In this document: in pieces, positions 30,578 to 39,606 of the stretch
Layout: each line of letters begins with the position of its first letter
Numbering within the stretch: position 1 is the first letter of the stretch
Virus record (IMG/VR): IMGVR_UViG_3300015263_001423
Coordinates: 1-51,683 of that record
Reading direction: 5' to 3' (one strand)
Length of the DNA stretch: 51,683 nt
Source: a virus
Program-made: the position numbers and the translations under genes
The notes under the pieces: generated by a model
Seen by the model: the letters and a program-made list of their open reading frames with translations, nothing else
What the model was told of the DNA's origin: nothing
Databases searched by the model: none

Positions 30578-31299
30578 AGTATTTAGCGTTTGACCTTGAA
30601 ATTGCAGCGGAGATACCAGAAGGAGAAACCGATTGGAAGCAATACCGCCCCCTGGGGATCACCTGCGCGGCGGCCGCCGATAACGAGGGGAATTTGTGGA
30701 ACTGGTGGGCCCACGATGACTATGGGCGATTTACGCCCCGGATGACCGGCGAGCAATGCCGGCAGATGTTGGCCGATCTGGGCCGGCTGGTCGATGGCTT
30801 TGATTACACCCTGCTCACCTGGAATGGCCTGGGCTTTGACTTCGATATTTTGGCGGAGGAGAGCGGGGAGCCTGAAATATGCAAACGGATGGCCTTGGAT
30901 CACGTTGATTTAATGTTCCAGTTTTTTTGTTTCAAGGGTTACCCGCTGGGGCTGGACACCGCCGCAAAGGGGATGGGCCTGCCCGGCAAAACTGAGGGGA
31001 TGGACAGGGCTAAAGCGCCGGAGTTGTGGGCTGCCGGGGAATATCATAAAGTCCTGGCGTATGTCAGCCAGGATGTCAAAGTGACCGTCACCTTAGCCCA
31101 GGCTATTAAAGCGCGAGGCGCGTTGAACTGGATCAGCCGGTCGGGCCGCGAAAATCAGTGCCAGTTTTTGGGTTTTATACCGGTCAGAGAGTGTATTACC
31201 GTGCCCGGTCCTGACACGTCCTGGATGACCGACCCCTGGCCCCGGTCGAAATTTTACGAGTGGACGACGACGGAACAACTGTTAGTAATTGATAATTGA
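30574..31299 (+). CDS. Predicted 3'-5' exonuclease, DEDDy type
   Basis: A 241-residue RNase H-like exonuclease. Exo I: YLAFDLEIA (D and E); Exo II: LLTWNGLGFDFDIL; Exo III: YVSQDVKVT, the YxxxD form that defines DEDDy enzymes. It resembles the PolB-like proofreading exonuclease family without a polymerase domain. The ATG at 30574 overlaps the previous stop (ATGA); the longer frame upstream is a shadow. The C-terminus ends in a heptamer tract (LLVIDN). A role in repair or degradation during replication is an inference from location. Confidence 0.8.
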   Translation: MKYLAFDLEIAAEIPEGETDWKQYRPLGITCAAAADNEGNLWNWWAHDDYGRFTPRMTGEQCRQMLADLGRLVDGFDYTLLTWNGLGFDFDILAEESGEPEICKRMALDHVDLMFQFFCFKGYPLGLDTAAKGMGLPGKTEGMDRAKAPELWAAGEYHKVLAYVSQDVKVTVTLAQAIKARGALNWISRSGRENQCQFLGFIPVRECITVPGPDTSWMTDPWPRSKFYEWTTTEQLLVIDN

Positions 31300-31321
31300 T
31301 AATTGATAATTGATAATTGAC
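31286..31321. repeat. Heptamer tract, type A
   Basis: Five TAATTGA units. The first ones encode the last residues of the exonuclease and carry its stop codon. Confidence 0.9.
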
Positions 31322-31350
31322 ATTTTGGTTTAATTGAGGAGCTAACAACG

Positions 31351-32100
31351 ATGGAAATCAAAAACGTAACCGTTAAATATGGCCTGACTTACAACCTCGG
31401 CGATTATAACAATGTCCGGCCGGAGGTGGTCCTGTCGGCTGAACTGGCGGCAAATGAGGATCCGGCGGCCGCCTTGACCCTGCTGGAAGATCGAGCCCGG
31501 GCGCGGGTAGAGGCGATGGTAGATGAGGCGCTGGAACGGCTGGACGAGGCGCCATTTTTTTATGATGGCCCGCGATATACGCTTTATACGATGGACACGG
31601 ATAAATTGGCCGTCATCGCCCCGGCCGGAGATCCCGCTCTGGCAGCGTGGCATGAGAAAGTCAGGAACCGGCGCTGCGCGGTGGTCAGCGCTGCGCTTGC
31701 CAGTGATAAGTATGCCGGTTATCGCCGGTTTGATTGCTCCAGTGGCGATCTATCTCGTCTGCCGCTATTGGAGAGTTTTAAGCGAATTGTCAACGCCGAC
31801 TATGACCGCAATGCGACCACTTTCGCTTTGATAATGGCTGACGCTGACATTCCCGACGGCTGGCGTTCTTCATCCTGGCATCTATCCAACCGGCTCAGAG
31901 AAAATGTGATCATTCAAATCGCGACAGAAGCTCAGGAAAAAGGCGTGGCTTTCATTGACGCCACCGGCGGCGATTTCACCAAGCTGCCGCCGCCGGTCAG
32001 CCGGCCGCCTGAGCCGGCGAGAATAGATGAGGATGAATTCGACGATGAAGACGATGAGGATGAATTCGACGATGAAGACGATTATGAAGTCGAATTTTAA
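31351..32100 (+). CDS. Hypothetical protein with acidic tail
   Basis: A 249-residue protein. The body (MEIKNVTVKYGLTYNLGDYNNVRPEVVLSAEL) is beta-rich at the start, then helical. The last 25 residues are almost all Asp/Glu with Phe and Tyr ([23 protein letters not shown]), like the acidic tails of phage single-strand DNA-binding proteins, which recruit replication partners. Only the tail and context hint at this role. GAGGAG precedes the ATG. An internal 21-bp duplication encodes the repeated EDEFDDED. Confidence 0.6.
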   Translation: MEIKNVTVKYGLTYNLGDYNNVRPEVVLSAELAANEDPAAALTLLEDRARARVEAMVDEALERLDEAPFFYDGPRYTLYTMDTDKLAVIAPAGDPALAAWHEKVRNRRCAVVSAALASDKYAGYRRFDCSSGDLSRLPLLESFKRIVNADYDRNATTFALIMADADIPDGWRSSSWHLSNRLRENVIIQIATEAQEKGVAFIDATGGDFTKLPPPVSRPPEPARIDEDEFDDEDDEDEFDDEDDYEVEF

Positions 32101-32302
32101 TTCGTCCGGCGACAGCTCAATCAGCCGCAGCCAATCGGCCGAAACCAGGCCGGGCCAGATGGTGGATTGGCTGGCTTTATTGGCGGTGTTGTTGGCCGCC
32201 CTGGCCATTATCGTGACCAGCGTCGGCCAGGATACCGGGGACGCCAGTTGCCAACAACAGGCTATTATAAACCAGATTATTAGCGGAGAGAGCGAACGAT
32301 GA
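32084..32302 (+). CDS. Small single-span membrane protein
   Basis: A 72-residue protein with a polar Ser/Asn-rich N-terminus and one membrane helix ([22 protein letters not shown]). It overlaps the end of the preceding gene by 17 nt and the dCTP deaminase start (ATGA). An earlier in-frame ATG exists at 32027, but it would read antiphase through the acidic tail coding region. Confidence 0.5.
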   Translation: MKSNFNSSGDSSISRSQSAETRPGQMVDWLALLAVLLAALAIIVTSVGQDTGDASCQQQAIINQIISGESER

Positions 32303-32865
32303 GTATCAAGGCCGATGTTTGGATTGAGAAAATGGCCCTCGAGTACGGCATGATTGAGTCCTTTCAGGCCGACCAGGTTCGCGAGGGGGTCATTTCCTAC
32401 GGCCTCTCTTCCTATGGCTATGACATCCGTGTGGCAGACGAGTTCAAAATCTTCACCAACGTCAACACCACCGTCGTCGATCCGAAAAACTTTGATCCTC
32501 AATCGTTTGTCGAGTTTCAGGGTGAGATTTGCACCATTCCCCCTAACTCTTTTGCCCTGGCCCGCAGCGTTGAATATATACGGATGCTGCGTAATGTAAT
32601 AGGGATTACGTTGGGCAAATCGACTTATGCCCGCTGTGGGGTGATAACGAATTTTACCCCCTTAGAAGCTGGTTGGGAGGGCCACATCACCATCGAGATT
32701 AGCAATACCACCCCCCTCCCGGCCCGCATCTACGCCAACGAGGGAATCGCCCAAATCCTGTTTTTCGCCAGCGATGAAGCTTGCCGGGTTAGCTACGCCG
32801 ACCGGCGCGGCGGCCAGGGCGGCAAGTATCAGGGGCAGCGGGGTATCACGTTGCCGAGATTGTGA
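32299..32865 (+). CDS. dcd: dCTP deaminase
   Basis: A 188-residue trimeric deaminase: [86 protein letters not shown]. Conserved Arg, Gly and Glu of the active site are in the GKSTYAR and WEGHITIEI segments. It converts dCTP to dUTP, feeding dTTP synthesis. The length and motifs are standard. Together with the class II ribonucleotide reductase it enlarges the dNTP pool for replication. Confidence 0.93.
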   Translation: MSIKADVWIEKMALEYGMIESFQADQVREGVISYGLSSYGYDIRVADEFKIFTNVNTTVVDPKNFDPQSFVEFQGEICTIPPNSFALARSVEYIRMLRNVIGITLGKSTYARCGVITNFTPLEAGWEGHITIEISNTTPLPARIYANEGIAQILFFASDEACRVSYADRRGGQGGKYQGQRGITLPRL

Positions 32866-32897
32866 CGATGGACGATGGACGACCGACGATAGACGAC
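32863..32897. repeat. Heptamer tract, type B
   Basis: CGATGGA, CGATGGA, CGACCGA, CGATAGA units directly after the dCTP deaminase stop. Confidence 0.9.
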
Positions 32898-32928
32898 GGG
32901 CACGGCGCCCAAAGGAGGAATCAAGACT

Positions 32929-33408
32929 ATGAGACTACTTGAAAAAATATCTGATATGAATTGGTTTTCAGTAAAAGACGGCGATGCCAGAGCATTTGCC
33001 CTGATGCGCAGACACTATAGTTTTAATCACTATGCAGACAATAGGCGGGAAAACCTGAATTATCGGAACCGTTTTTTATTTGTCGGCCCCGGAGAGAAGA
33101 TGATTTTAATGACTGCCGACTGCAAGGCGCTTTTTGTGTGGCGGAAATTCATTGACGCTTCCGGCCAGAATGGCATTAATTGCGCCGTATTTCGCAACGA
33201 AAGCGCGTTGCTCTCAAGTAGTTTAATACTGGAAGCTGAAGCGCTCGCCTGGCGAAGATGGCCAAACGAGCGGTTGTACACCTATGTCAATCCCGACAAG
33301 GTGAGCGATAATCCTGGATATTGTTTCAAGTGCGCCGGATGGGTATATGTGGGAAAGACAAAGTATAATCGGCTCCATATTTTGGAAAAATGCGCCGGAG
33401 GGCAATGA
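32929..33408 (+). CDS. Phage GNAT-like protein
   Basis: A 159-residue protein of a family common in phages: MRRHYSFNHYADNRREN, MILMTADCKALFVWRKF, GINCAVFRNESALLSSSLILEAEALAWRRWPNERLYTYVNPDKV and YCFKCAGWVYVGKTKYNRLHILEK. The fold is related to N-acetyltransferases, but the substrate is unknown. The leader AAAGGAGGAATCAAGAC before the ATG recurs almost exactly upstream of the gene at 34939. Confidence 0.75.
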   Translation: MRLLEKISDMNWFSVKDGDARAFALMRRHYSFNHYADNRRENLNYRNRFLFVGPGEKMILMTADCKALFVWRKFIDASGQNGINCAVFRNESALLSSSLILEAEALAWRRWPNERLYTYVNPDKVSDNPGYCFKCAGWVYVGKTKYNRLHILEKCAGGQ

Positions 33409-33736
33409 GGCTCTTGAATAAGGAAATGGAGCCTCATAAATTTGATGCCATTTTGGGCGGGGCCGCCCCAACGACAGGGGACCAACGGCATAGGCCAGCC
33501 ATCCGCAGGGCATAAGCTGCGGACGTAACACCGCCCGATTAGATGATATAGCCCGGAAGCCATAGCCCATAGGGTTGATATACCGGGACAGGTAGGCCAA
33601 TAAATCATATATGGCGGAATGGTCTACCCGCAAGCTGAGTGTGCGTGTTGACAGTAGGATACTGGAACCGGCTGGCCCGGCCGTCTCAGTAGGGCCCAGA
33701 AATATCCACCATTCATTACGTTGAAAGGAAGGTAGA
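33405..33736 (+). ncRNA. Gene-free stretch with multiple hairpins, candidate structured RNA
   Basis: There is no convincing ORF on the plus strand, apart from a 29-codon start (MEPHKFDAILGGAAPTTGD) that looks like a decayed gene end. Several stems are visible: TGAGGCTC/GAGCCTCA (33406-33436), the palindrome GGGCGGGGCCGCCC near 33456, CCGCAG/CTGCGG (33503-33522), CCCGG/CCGGG (33552-33587) and GC-rich pairs near 33668-33682. It lies between two plus-strand genes. The RNA class is not recognised. Confidence 0.35.
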
Positions 33737-33737
33737 T

Positions 33738-34301
33738 TTGAATCAATTAACAAGCATCACTGATCAACCGGCTCGCTGTACTTGCGGCTGGCAGGGGACG
33801 GTATGGGATTGCGAGGCCAATGAAGCCGAGGATAGCGATGGGGAACTACTTTGCCCAAATTGTTTGGCGGAAGTAGCCGTTTATGCGTCGCCAACTTTTA
33901 ATGAGATTGTGGCCCTGTTGGACCGCTGTGGTTTACCGGTGACGATTCGTTACGATCCTGAGCGGGCGGCGAATCGGTTTACCGTAATTGGCCCGGCTGA
34001 GGTGGGGCGACTGTGCGATACGGATGAGCCGCTGGTAGTTTTGCGCGGGTGGTTAGTCGAAAGACTGATGATCTGTGATGGTTGCCAACATTTACGAAAA
34101 AGCCTTCATCGTTCTGGCAGGAATCCGGTTTATCAATCTCATTGTGAACATCCTCAGATTATCCAGGATCACGATGTTATTTGTAGAGGCAGGATGAATA
34201 TGGTCAAAAGGCCGGGCCGATATATTATCAGAAGCGCGTCAATTCAAATCAATAGGCCCAATTGGTGTCCAATATTAAATAATAAAGAGCTAGAGGCATA
34301 A
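33738..34301 (+). CDS. Cys-rich (zinc-finger-like) hypothetical protein
   Basis: A 187-residue protein. The N-terminal zinc ribbon is CTCGWQGTVWDCE with LLCPNCLAEV; a second cluster CDGCQHLRKSLHRSGRNPVYQSHCEHPQII is near residues 112-140. Between them is a small alpha/beta segment. The start codon TTG at 33738 has AAAGGAAGG upstream; no better start is near. The function is unknown. Confidence 0.6.
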   Translation: MNQLTSITDQPARCTCGWQGTVWDCEANEAEDSDGELLCPNCLAEVAVYASPTFNEIVALLDRCGLPVTIRYDPERAANRFTVIGPAEVGRLCDTDEPLVVLRGWLVERLMICDGCQHLRKSLHRSGRNPVYQSHCEHPQIIQDHDVICRGRMNMVKRPGRYIIRSASIQINRPNWCPILNNKELEA

Positions 34302-34303
34302 TC

Positions 34304-34891
34304 ATGGCATTTGATCCGCAAAGTTGGAATAAACAATTCTTGGCCAGCCCCGGCTACAATGACGCCCAAAATTATGGGGCGCAGATTAAGACCACGCCCG
34401 GCGCAACGTGGCGGGTGATCGGGGTGCATCATCTGAGCGGGGCGGAGAATATGGGCAATCACCATATTTATTGCGATGTCCTGGCCGCAGGGGGAGAACG
34501 GGTTAACCTGGCCCGTTTGAGGTTATTGCAAGGCCAACAAGCCCCGGTGTACGCCGTAATTGACAAGCCGGCCAATGAGCCGGGGACCAACTTCCCCCTC
34601 TGGGGCGAGACGCCGGCAACGGTGATGGTGGCCGGCGCGACCAGCGATTCGGTCAGCGGTCTGCGGATCAACCATGCGGACGAGGAGATCGGCAATACAA
34701 TCGGCCATCATTCGTTTTATGTGGTTTGGCAAGCCGCCGCCGGGGTGGTTGAGCCGGAGCCTGAGCCGGAGCCGCCCGCTGAAACTGTTAGCGTCTTGAC
34801 CTTGCGGGTAAAACGCGAGGATTTGCTAAAGATTAGCCCCGATGCGGCCGGGTTTATCGAGTTGGTTTTTGATGTGCAGGGGCCGAAATGA
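34304..34891 (+). CDS. Hypothetical beta-rich protein, possibly carbohydrate or virion related
   Basis: A 195-residue protein. Residues 25-140 form a beta-sandwich-like block (WRVIGVHHLSGAENMGNHHIYCDVLAAGGERV, NFPLWGETPATVMVAGATSDSVSGLRINHADEEIGNTIGHHSFYVVWQ). A Pro-Glu linker (VEPEPEPEPPAE) joins a short C-terminal domain. The style resembles accessory domains of glycan-acting proteins, but no catalytic motif is present. It overlaps the next frame by 4 nt. Confidence 0.55.
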   Translation: MAFDPQSWNKQFLASPGYNDAQNYGAQIKTTPGATWRVIGVHHLSGAENMGNHHIYCDVLAAGGERVNLARLRLLQGQQAPVYAVIDKPANEPGTNFPLWGETPATVMVAGATSDSVSGLRINHADEEIGNTIGHHSFYVVWQAAAGVVEPEPEPEPPAETVSVLTLRVKREDLLKISPDAAGFIELVFDVQGPK

Positions 34892-34938
34892 ACTATTACT
34901 ACGCCTGGAAGAATAACGAGAAAGGAGGAATCAAGACG

Positions 34939-35223
34939 ATGAGCAAAGAAAAGCCGATTTGGCGAGACGGGGAACCTGAAAACTTAGCAGCGGCAGCGAA
35001 TGATGCGTTGGAGTGGCTTAGATTATTTCAGAATTATTTAAGCCAACATATCACTTCTGAAAAATCGGAGTGGGATCAAGCCAAAATAACGCTTGGCGGA
35101 GCTATAAGGAACTTATTGGCTTATCTCCCATCCGGCGAACCGCTGTATTTGGAAACTCACACAAAAACCGGGGTGGTTTTTGAGGTGGTAATATCATCGC
35201 AGAAAAAGATAGCGACGAAATGA
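34939..35223 (+). CDS. Small hypothetical protein
   Basis: A 94-residue protein (MSKEKPIWRDGEPENLAAAANDALEWLRLFQNYLSQHI, then LPSGEPLYLETHTKTGVVFEVVISSQ). The ATG at 34939 is preferred over the in-frame ATG at 34888, because AAAGGAGGAATCAAGAC immediately precedes it, the same leader as the GNAT-like gene. No family is recognised. Confidence 0.6.
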   Translation: MSKEKPIWRDGEPENLAAAANDALEWLRLFQNYLSQHITSEKSEWDQAKITLGGAIRNLLAYLPSGEPLYLETHTKTGVVFEVVISSQKKIATK

Positions 35224-35303
35224 ACTATTACTACCGCCAGTGTCGAGTTATCGCTCACGGCGCAACTACGACGCGCAGCCGTTGAAGGATGAAAGGTGCG
35301 ATA

Positions 35304-35513
35304 ATGGCTAGATTGACAATCATGGCAAGCGAGAAACAAGCGATTGAGATTGGAGGGCTGGTTGACGAGTTAGGAGTTGGATTTTATCGTGACGTTAAAG
35401 CAAAGTCAGGAGTCGGTAGAATGAAACCTTTCTCTCATCTAACCAGGTTAGAGGCTGATACAGTTATCGAGATGTTGAAGACTGAATTAAATAAGCAGTC
35501 TTCATCTCATTAA
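35304..35513 (+). CDS. Small hypothetical protein
   Basis: A 69-residue protein (MARLTIMASEKQAIEIGGLVDELGVGFYRDVKAKSGVGRMKPFSHLTRLEADTVIEMLKTEL) with alpha/beta character, just before the ribonucleotide reductase. AAAGG precedes the start. No family is recognised. Confidence 0.55.
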   Translation: MARLTIMASEKQAIEIGGLVDELGVGFYRDVKAKSGVGRMKPFSHLTRLEADTVIEMLKTELNKQSSSH

Positions 35514-35532
35514 ACTAAACGAGGTAAATATA

Positions 35533-37992
35533 GTGAATAGCGAATTAAATGAAGTAAAGACCGAGCAAGGATTCACCCCGGTCGAATGGACTGAATCGGC
35601 GTTAAGAATTCTAAGAGAGCGCTACCTGCAATCGGGCGAAAGCCCGGAGGATATGCTTAGGCGCGTGGCCGGAGCCATAGCTGAGGGGGACCGGGATGTA
35701 ATAAGAGCAAAGTGGGAGGATCGTATTAAACATCATGAAAAGGCCGATAACCCTAGCGTTAAGACCGATATCGAAGCGATGGTTGAATCCGAAATAAGTA
35801 AGATCGCCAAAGAATTTTACGACCTGATGGCCAGCCATAAATTTATGCCAAATTCGCCCACCCTGATGAACGCCGGGCTGGATAATGATCTGCAATACTC
35901 GGCCTGTTATGTTTTGCCGGTTGAAGATAGCATTGAGGGTATCTTTGATGCGATTAAGCACGCCGCGCTGATTCACAAAACCGGCGGCGGGACGGGCTTC
36001 GCCTTTAGTCGTTTGCGCCCCAATGGAAACCGGGTCAATACCAGCGGCGGGGTGGCCAGCGGCCCGGTGAGCTTTATGAGGGTCTTTGATGGGGCCACTG
36101 AAGCCATTAAACAAGGCGGCCGCCGCCGGGGGGCCAATATGGGCATCCTCCGGGTTGATCACCCCGACATAGAAGAATTTATCAGCTGTAAACTCGACGG
36201 CGGGATCACGAATTTTAATATCTCGGTGGCCGTCACTGAAGCCTTTATGGACGCATTGTTAAACCATAGCAACGACAGCGTGGTTGGTAGCAACTATAAT
36301 TTAATCGCCCAACCAGGCTGGCCCAAGTCAAACGGAGATGGAGTTTACGAGGGGGGCGAGGTCATTGGCCAGAAAAACGCTCGGCAGATTTGGGACATGA
36401 TCGTAGACGCAGCCTGGCATACTGGGGACCCAGGGTTAATTTTCCTGGATCGGATAAATCATAGCGGCGCTAACCCCGTTCCCGATTTATACAACATAGA
36501 GACGTGTAACCCGTGCGGTGAACAAAATTTATATCCAAATGACGCTTGCAACCTCGGTTCTATAAACCTGTCCAAATTCATCGTAAATGGCGATTTCGAT
36601 TGGGAAGAACTTTCAGACGCCGTAAAAACTGCGGTCCATTTCCTGGATAACGTAATCACCGTAAATCCATATCCTCTGCCTGAGATAGACAAAATGGTCA
36701 AATCAGTCAGGCGAATTGGTCTGGGCGTAATGGGTTGGGCGGACGTTCTATTTGAGTTGGGAATTCCGTATAACAGCGAACGCGCGCTTGGTCTGGCGGC
36801 TACGGTCAGCACACACATTAATGCGGTGGCCACCGTAGCGTCTAAAGGCTTGTCGAAAGAAAGAGGCGTTTTCCCGTTGTGGGACAAAAGCATTTATAAA
36901 TATGGTCCAGAATTAAGAAACGGAACTTTGACCACCATCGCCCCCACCGGCTCAATTAGCATCATCGCGGGTTGCAGCAGCGGCATTGAGCCAATTTTTG
37001 CCCTGGCCTATCAACACAAAGTTAAGCAGCCCGATGGCGAGCGGGTGTTAACCTTTGTCAATCCAATATTTGAACGAGTGGCCAGGGAAAAGGGCTTTTG
37101 GCGTGATGATTTGAAAGAAAAAATCCTTGAAACCGGGTCTTGTCAGGGGGCGCCGGAAGTCCCTGAAGATGTTCGAAATGTATTTGTGACCGCTCATGAG
37201 ATCAGCCCGGATTGGCACGTTCGTATGCAAGCGGCCTTCCAGAAACATACCGATAATGGGGTTAGCAAGACGATCAATCTACCTAATAGCGCCACCCGCC
37301 AGGATATTGAAGACGCTTACCTGTTGGCCTATCAAACCGGGTGTTTGGGGATTACGGTTTTTCGGGACGGCTGCAAAAGCGAACAAGTGCTAAATGTGGG
37401 GGTCAAAAAAGAGACAACGCCGGCCAAAGCAAATGGAGACTTGACCGGCGGGGCCTCAACCATCAGTAAAACCCCTAAAGTGCGACCGGTGAAATTGCAT
37501 GGCGCCACCTACCGCAAGAAGACACCGGTCGGCACAGCCTATATTACCGTCAACGCCAATGGCGATGGTGATCAAGACCCCTTTGAGGTCTTCATCAATG
37601 TGGGCAAGGCCGGCTCCGATGTGGCCGCCGACGCTGAGGGCCTGGGCCGCTTGATTAGTCTCATTTTACGCCTGCCCGGCCCTCTAAGCGCTACCGAGCG
37701 AGCCAAAGATATTGTCAGCCAACTACGCGGCATTGGGTCCGGCCGGGCGCAGGGCTTTGGCCCGAATCGGGTGATGAGCCTGGCGGACGGCGTGGCCCAG
37801 GCCCTGGCCGAGCGTCTGGGGATTCAGCTGACGGTCAGTTTGCCCGGCTTGCCCGATGTGGGTGAGAGCGCGCCGGGCGAGCAGCCTCTGGGCCGGCCGG
37901 CCGGCGACCTGTGCCCGGAATGTGGCCAGGCGGCTTTTGTGCTTGAGGAGGGGTGTCAGAAATGTTATGGTTGTGGGTTTAGTGAATGTTGA
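35533..37992 (+). CDS. nrdJ: Ribonucleotide reductase, adenosylcobalamin-dependent (class II)
   Basis: An 819-residue class II reductase. Substrate-site Cys in PTLMNAGLDNDLQYSACYVLP, the NxCxE radical-site motif in IETCNPCGEQNLYPNDACNLGSIN, a phosphate loop APTGSISIIAGCSSGIEP, and a C-terminal redox/zinc tail (CPECGQAAFVLEEGCQKCYGCGFSEC). It makes dNTPs from NTPs with B12, so needs host cobalamin but not oxygen. The start is GTG with GAGG upstream. The length is normal and no intein is seen. An additional segment (residues 650-770) is the usual NrdJ C-terminal dimer region. Confidence 0.95.
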   Translation: MNSELNEVKTEQGFTPVEWTESALRILRERYLQSGESPEDMLRRVAGAIAEGDRDVIRAKWEDRIKHHEKADNPSVKTDIEAMVESEISKIAKEFYDLMASHKFMPNSPTLMNAGLDNDLQYSACYVLPVEDSIEGIFDAIKHAALIHKTGGGTGFAFSRLRPNGNRVNTSGGVASGPVSFMRVFDGATEAIKQGGRRRGANMGILRVDHPDIEEFISCKLDGGITNFNISVAVTEAFMDALLNHSNDSVVGSNYNLIAQPGWPKSNGDGVYEGGEVIGQKNARQIWDMIVDAAWHTGDPGLIFLDRINHSGANPVPDLYNIETCNPCGEQNLYPNDACNLGSINLSKFIVNGDFDWEELSDAVKTAVHFLDNVITVNPYPLPEIDKMVKSVRRIGLGVMGWADVLFELGIPYNSERALGLAATVSTHINAVATVASKGLSKERGVFPLWDKSIYKYGPELRNGTLTTIAPTGSISIIAGCSSGIEPIFALAYQHKVKQPDGERVLTFVNPIFERVAREKGFWRDDLKEKILETGSCQGAPEVPEDVRNVFVTAHEISPDWHVRMQAAFQKHTDNGVSKTINLPNSATRQDIEDAYLLAYQTGCLGITVFRDGCKSEQVLNVGVKKETTPAKANGDLTGGASTISKTPKVRPVKLHGATYRKKTPVGTAYITVNANGDGDQDPFEVFINVGKAGSDVAADAEGLGRLISLILRLPGPLSATERAKDIVSQLRGIGSGRAQGFGPNRVMSLADGVAQALAERLGIQLTVSLPGLPDVGESAPGEQPLGRPAGDLCPECGQAAFVLEEGCQKCYGCGFSEC

Positions 37993-37993
37993 A

Positions 37994-38476
37994 ATGAAAA
38001 TGATATTTATTAAACCGGACTTAGAAGCGATTACCTTGTGGGAGCCGTGGGCCACTCTGGTGGCCTATGGATACAAACAATATGAAACGCGATCCTGGCA
38101 GACACAGCATCGAGGGCCATTGCTGATTCACGCCGCCAGGCGGCCGCCCATGGCAGCGGATTTATCGCCCGCTCCTATTCGCCAGGCATTGGATGAAATT
38201 GGTATCAAGGCTGAAACTGATTTCCATTTAGGTTGCGGGATAGCCATTGTGCAACTAACGGGAGTTTATCGAACTGAAGCGATAGTAGATAGATTGACTG
38301 ACCAGGATTTAGCTTTTGGTGATTTTGCACTTGATCGTTACACCTGGGTCTTAATCGCTCCCCAACGCTTAAAAGAACCATTGCCATTGCGTGACCAAGA
38401 GGGAATATGGTCAGTAAGCGATGATGTAGCAAGGCGACTGCGGGCTTTTGAATTAGCAGGTGTTAAAAGTATATGA
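37994..38476 (+). CDS. ASCH domain protein
   Basis: A 160-residue protein whose N-terminus, AITLWEPWATLVAYGYKQYETRSWQTQHRGPLLIHAARRP, is the ASCH signature (beta-barrel related to PUA, RNA or modified-nucleoside binding). A later segment IAIVQLTGVYRTEAIVD completes the barrel. Some ASCH proteins hydrolyse N4-acetylcytidine or act on RNA; the role in phages is unsettled. It starts one base after the NrdJ stop. Confidence 0.85.
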   Translation: MKMIFIKPDLEAITLWEPWATLVAYGYKQYETRSWQTQHRGPLLIHAARRPPMAADLSPAPIRQALDEIGIKAETDFHLGCGIAIVQLTGVYRTEAIVDRLTDQDLAFGDFALDRYTWVLIAPQRLKEPLPLRDQEGIWSVSDDVARRLRAFELAGVKSI

Positions 38477-38521
38477 AGATCATAGTCAGAAGCAGAGCGG
38501 GCGGCTATTCTGGCCCGCTGC

Positions 38522-38635
38522 GTGGTTAAACGGCGGGGTGGCTTTGGCTTATTTCGTAGTTTCAATGTGCCCCCTAAAGGGCAACGGGATCGCAGAAAAT
38601 TTATTCAGCAATCACAGGAGGATACAGGCGCGTGA
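38522..38635 (+). CDS. Possible small basic protein before the sigma gene
   Basis: A frame from GTG 38522 reads VVKRRGGFGLFRSFNVPPKG, then basic and polar residues. Its stop overlaps the sigma factor start (GTGA). The frame is open back to 38496, but contains no ATG, and no Shine-Dalgarno precedes the GTG, so it could also be a remnant. Listed because the overlap resembles real coupled phage genes. Confidence 0.3.
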   Translation: MVKRRGGFGLFRSFNVPPKGQRDRRKFIQQSQEDTGA

Positions 38636-39588
38636 GTTTTGAGATCAGGCGGAGATCGAAGCCGGTGGGCGTTTTCTCGGACAACGGGACGTTGGGGCTG
38701 GATGTTTATTTGAGGCACATTGGCGGCCACGGTTATTTGAGCCGGGCCGGGGAATTGGCGCTATTTAACCAACTGGATGAGGCTTATCCGGAGCGGCTGG
38801 CCGCTAAACCGGGGGCCAGTTTCCCGGTCAACTGCCGGCCGATTGTCGCTGAAATCTCCGGCTATTATTACAAATTGGTGGTGGCGGTGGCCAACGGCTA
38901 CAAAGGGGGCCACACCCTCCCTTTCGCCGATCTCATCCAGGCCGGCAATGAGGGCCTGCTGCGGGCGATCTGGCGCTTTGATCAATCTCGCGGCCATCGC
39001 TTTTCCACCTACGCCACCTATTGGATCAGGCAGGCTGTTCTCCGGGCCATCCCGGAGCAGGGTCGCGCCATCCGGCTGCCGGTTTACCAATATAGCCGCT
39101 GGGTGCAGATCTGCCAATTGATAGATAATGGGGATCGGGATCAGGAGCCGGATTGGGCGGAAATCGCCCGGAAAGTCAGCACCGCCGAGGCCCCGGTTAC
39201 ACCGGGGGGGGCGGTCCAGACCTTCCACCTGGGGCTGCGGTCGTTGACAGTCTCGCTGGATGAGCAATGGTACCCGGAGGAGGAGGAGACCGATAAATAC
39301 GCGACAATTGCCGCCGAAACGCCGGGCGCGGAAGCGCTGATGGAAAAGATGGACGCCGCCGAAGTCATTAACCGGGCTTTAGATAAGCTGCCGGCCCGGC
39401 TGGCCAAAATCATCAGCCTCCGCTTTGGCCTGTCCGGGGACGCCCCGCTGATCCTGGAAGATATTGCCAAAAAGTTTGGTCTGACCCGGGAGCGGGTCCG
39501 CCAACTGGAAAAGGAGGCGCTGGTGATGCTGCGCCAAAATGGCGACCTGGCCTGTTTGGTCGCGAAAAGTGAGACTGAAGATGGCTGA
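38632..39588 (+). CDS. Sigma-70 family RNA polymerase sigma factor
   Basis: A 318-residue protein with a region 1.2-like start (DVYLRHIGGHGYLSRAGELALFNQL), region 2 (FADLIQAGNEGLLRAIWRFDQSRGHRFSTYATYWIRQAVLRAI; -10 recognition and melting aromatic residues), and region 4 (LPARLAKIISLRFGLSGDAPLILEDIAKKFGLTRERVRQLEKEAL; -35 recognition HTH). It has full primary-sigma-like architecture without region 1.1. It could redirect host polymerase to phage promoters, for example the repeated TTGACC-17-TATAAT ones. GTG start with GGAGG upstream. Confidence 0.92.
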   Translation: MSFEIRRRSKPVGVFSDNGTLGLDVYLRHIGGHGYLSRAGELALFNQLDEAYPERLAAKPGASFPVNCRPIVAEISGYYYKLVVAVANGYKGGHTLPFADLIQAGNEGLLRAIWRFDQSRGHRFSTYATYWIRQAVLRAIPEQGRAIRLPVYQYSRWVQICQLIDNGDRDQEPDWAEIARKVSTAEAPVTPGGAVQTFHLGLRSLTVSLDEQWYPEEEETDKYATIAAETPGAEALMEKMDAAEVINRALDKLPARLAKIISLRFGLSGDAPLILEDIAKKFGLTRERVRQLEKEALVMLRQNGDLACLVAKSETEDG

Positions 39589-39606
39589 CGAAATCGGTTT
39601 CAATCG

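Noticed and set aside
33223-33753. Minus-strand ORF of 176 residues across 33.2-33.75 kb
   Set aside because: It covers the end of the well-supported GNAT-like gene in antisense, has no recognisable domain and no good Shine-Dalgarno; the region has hairpins instead.
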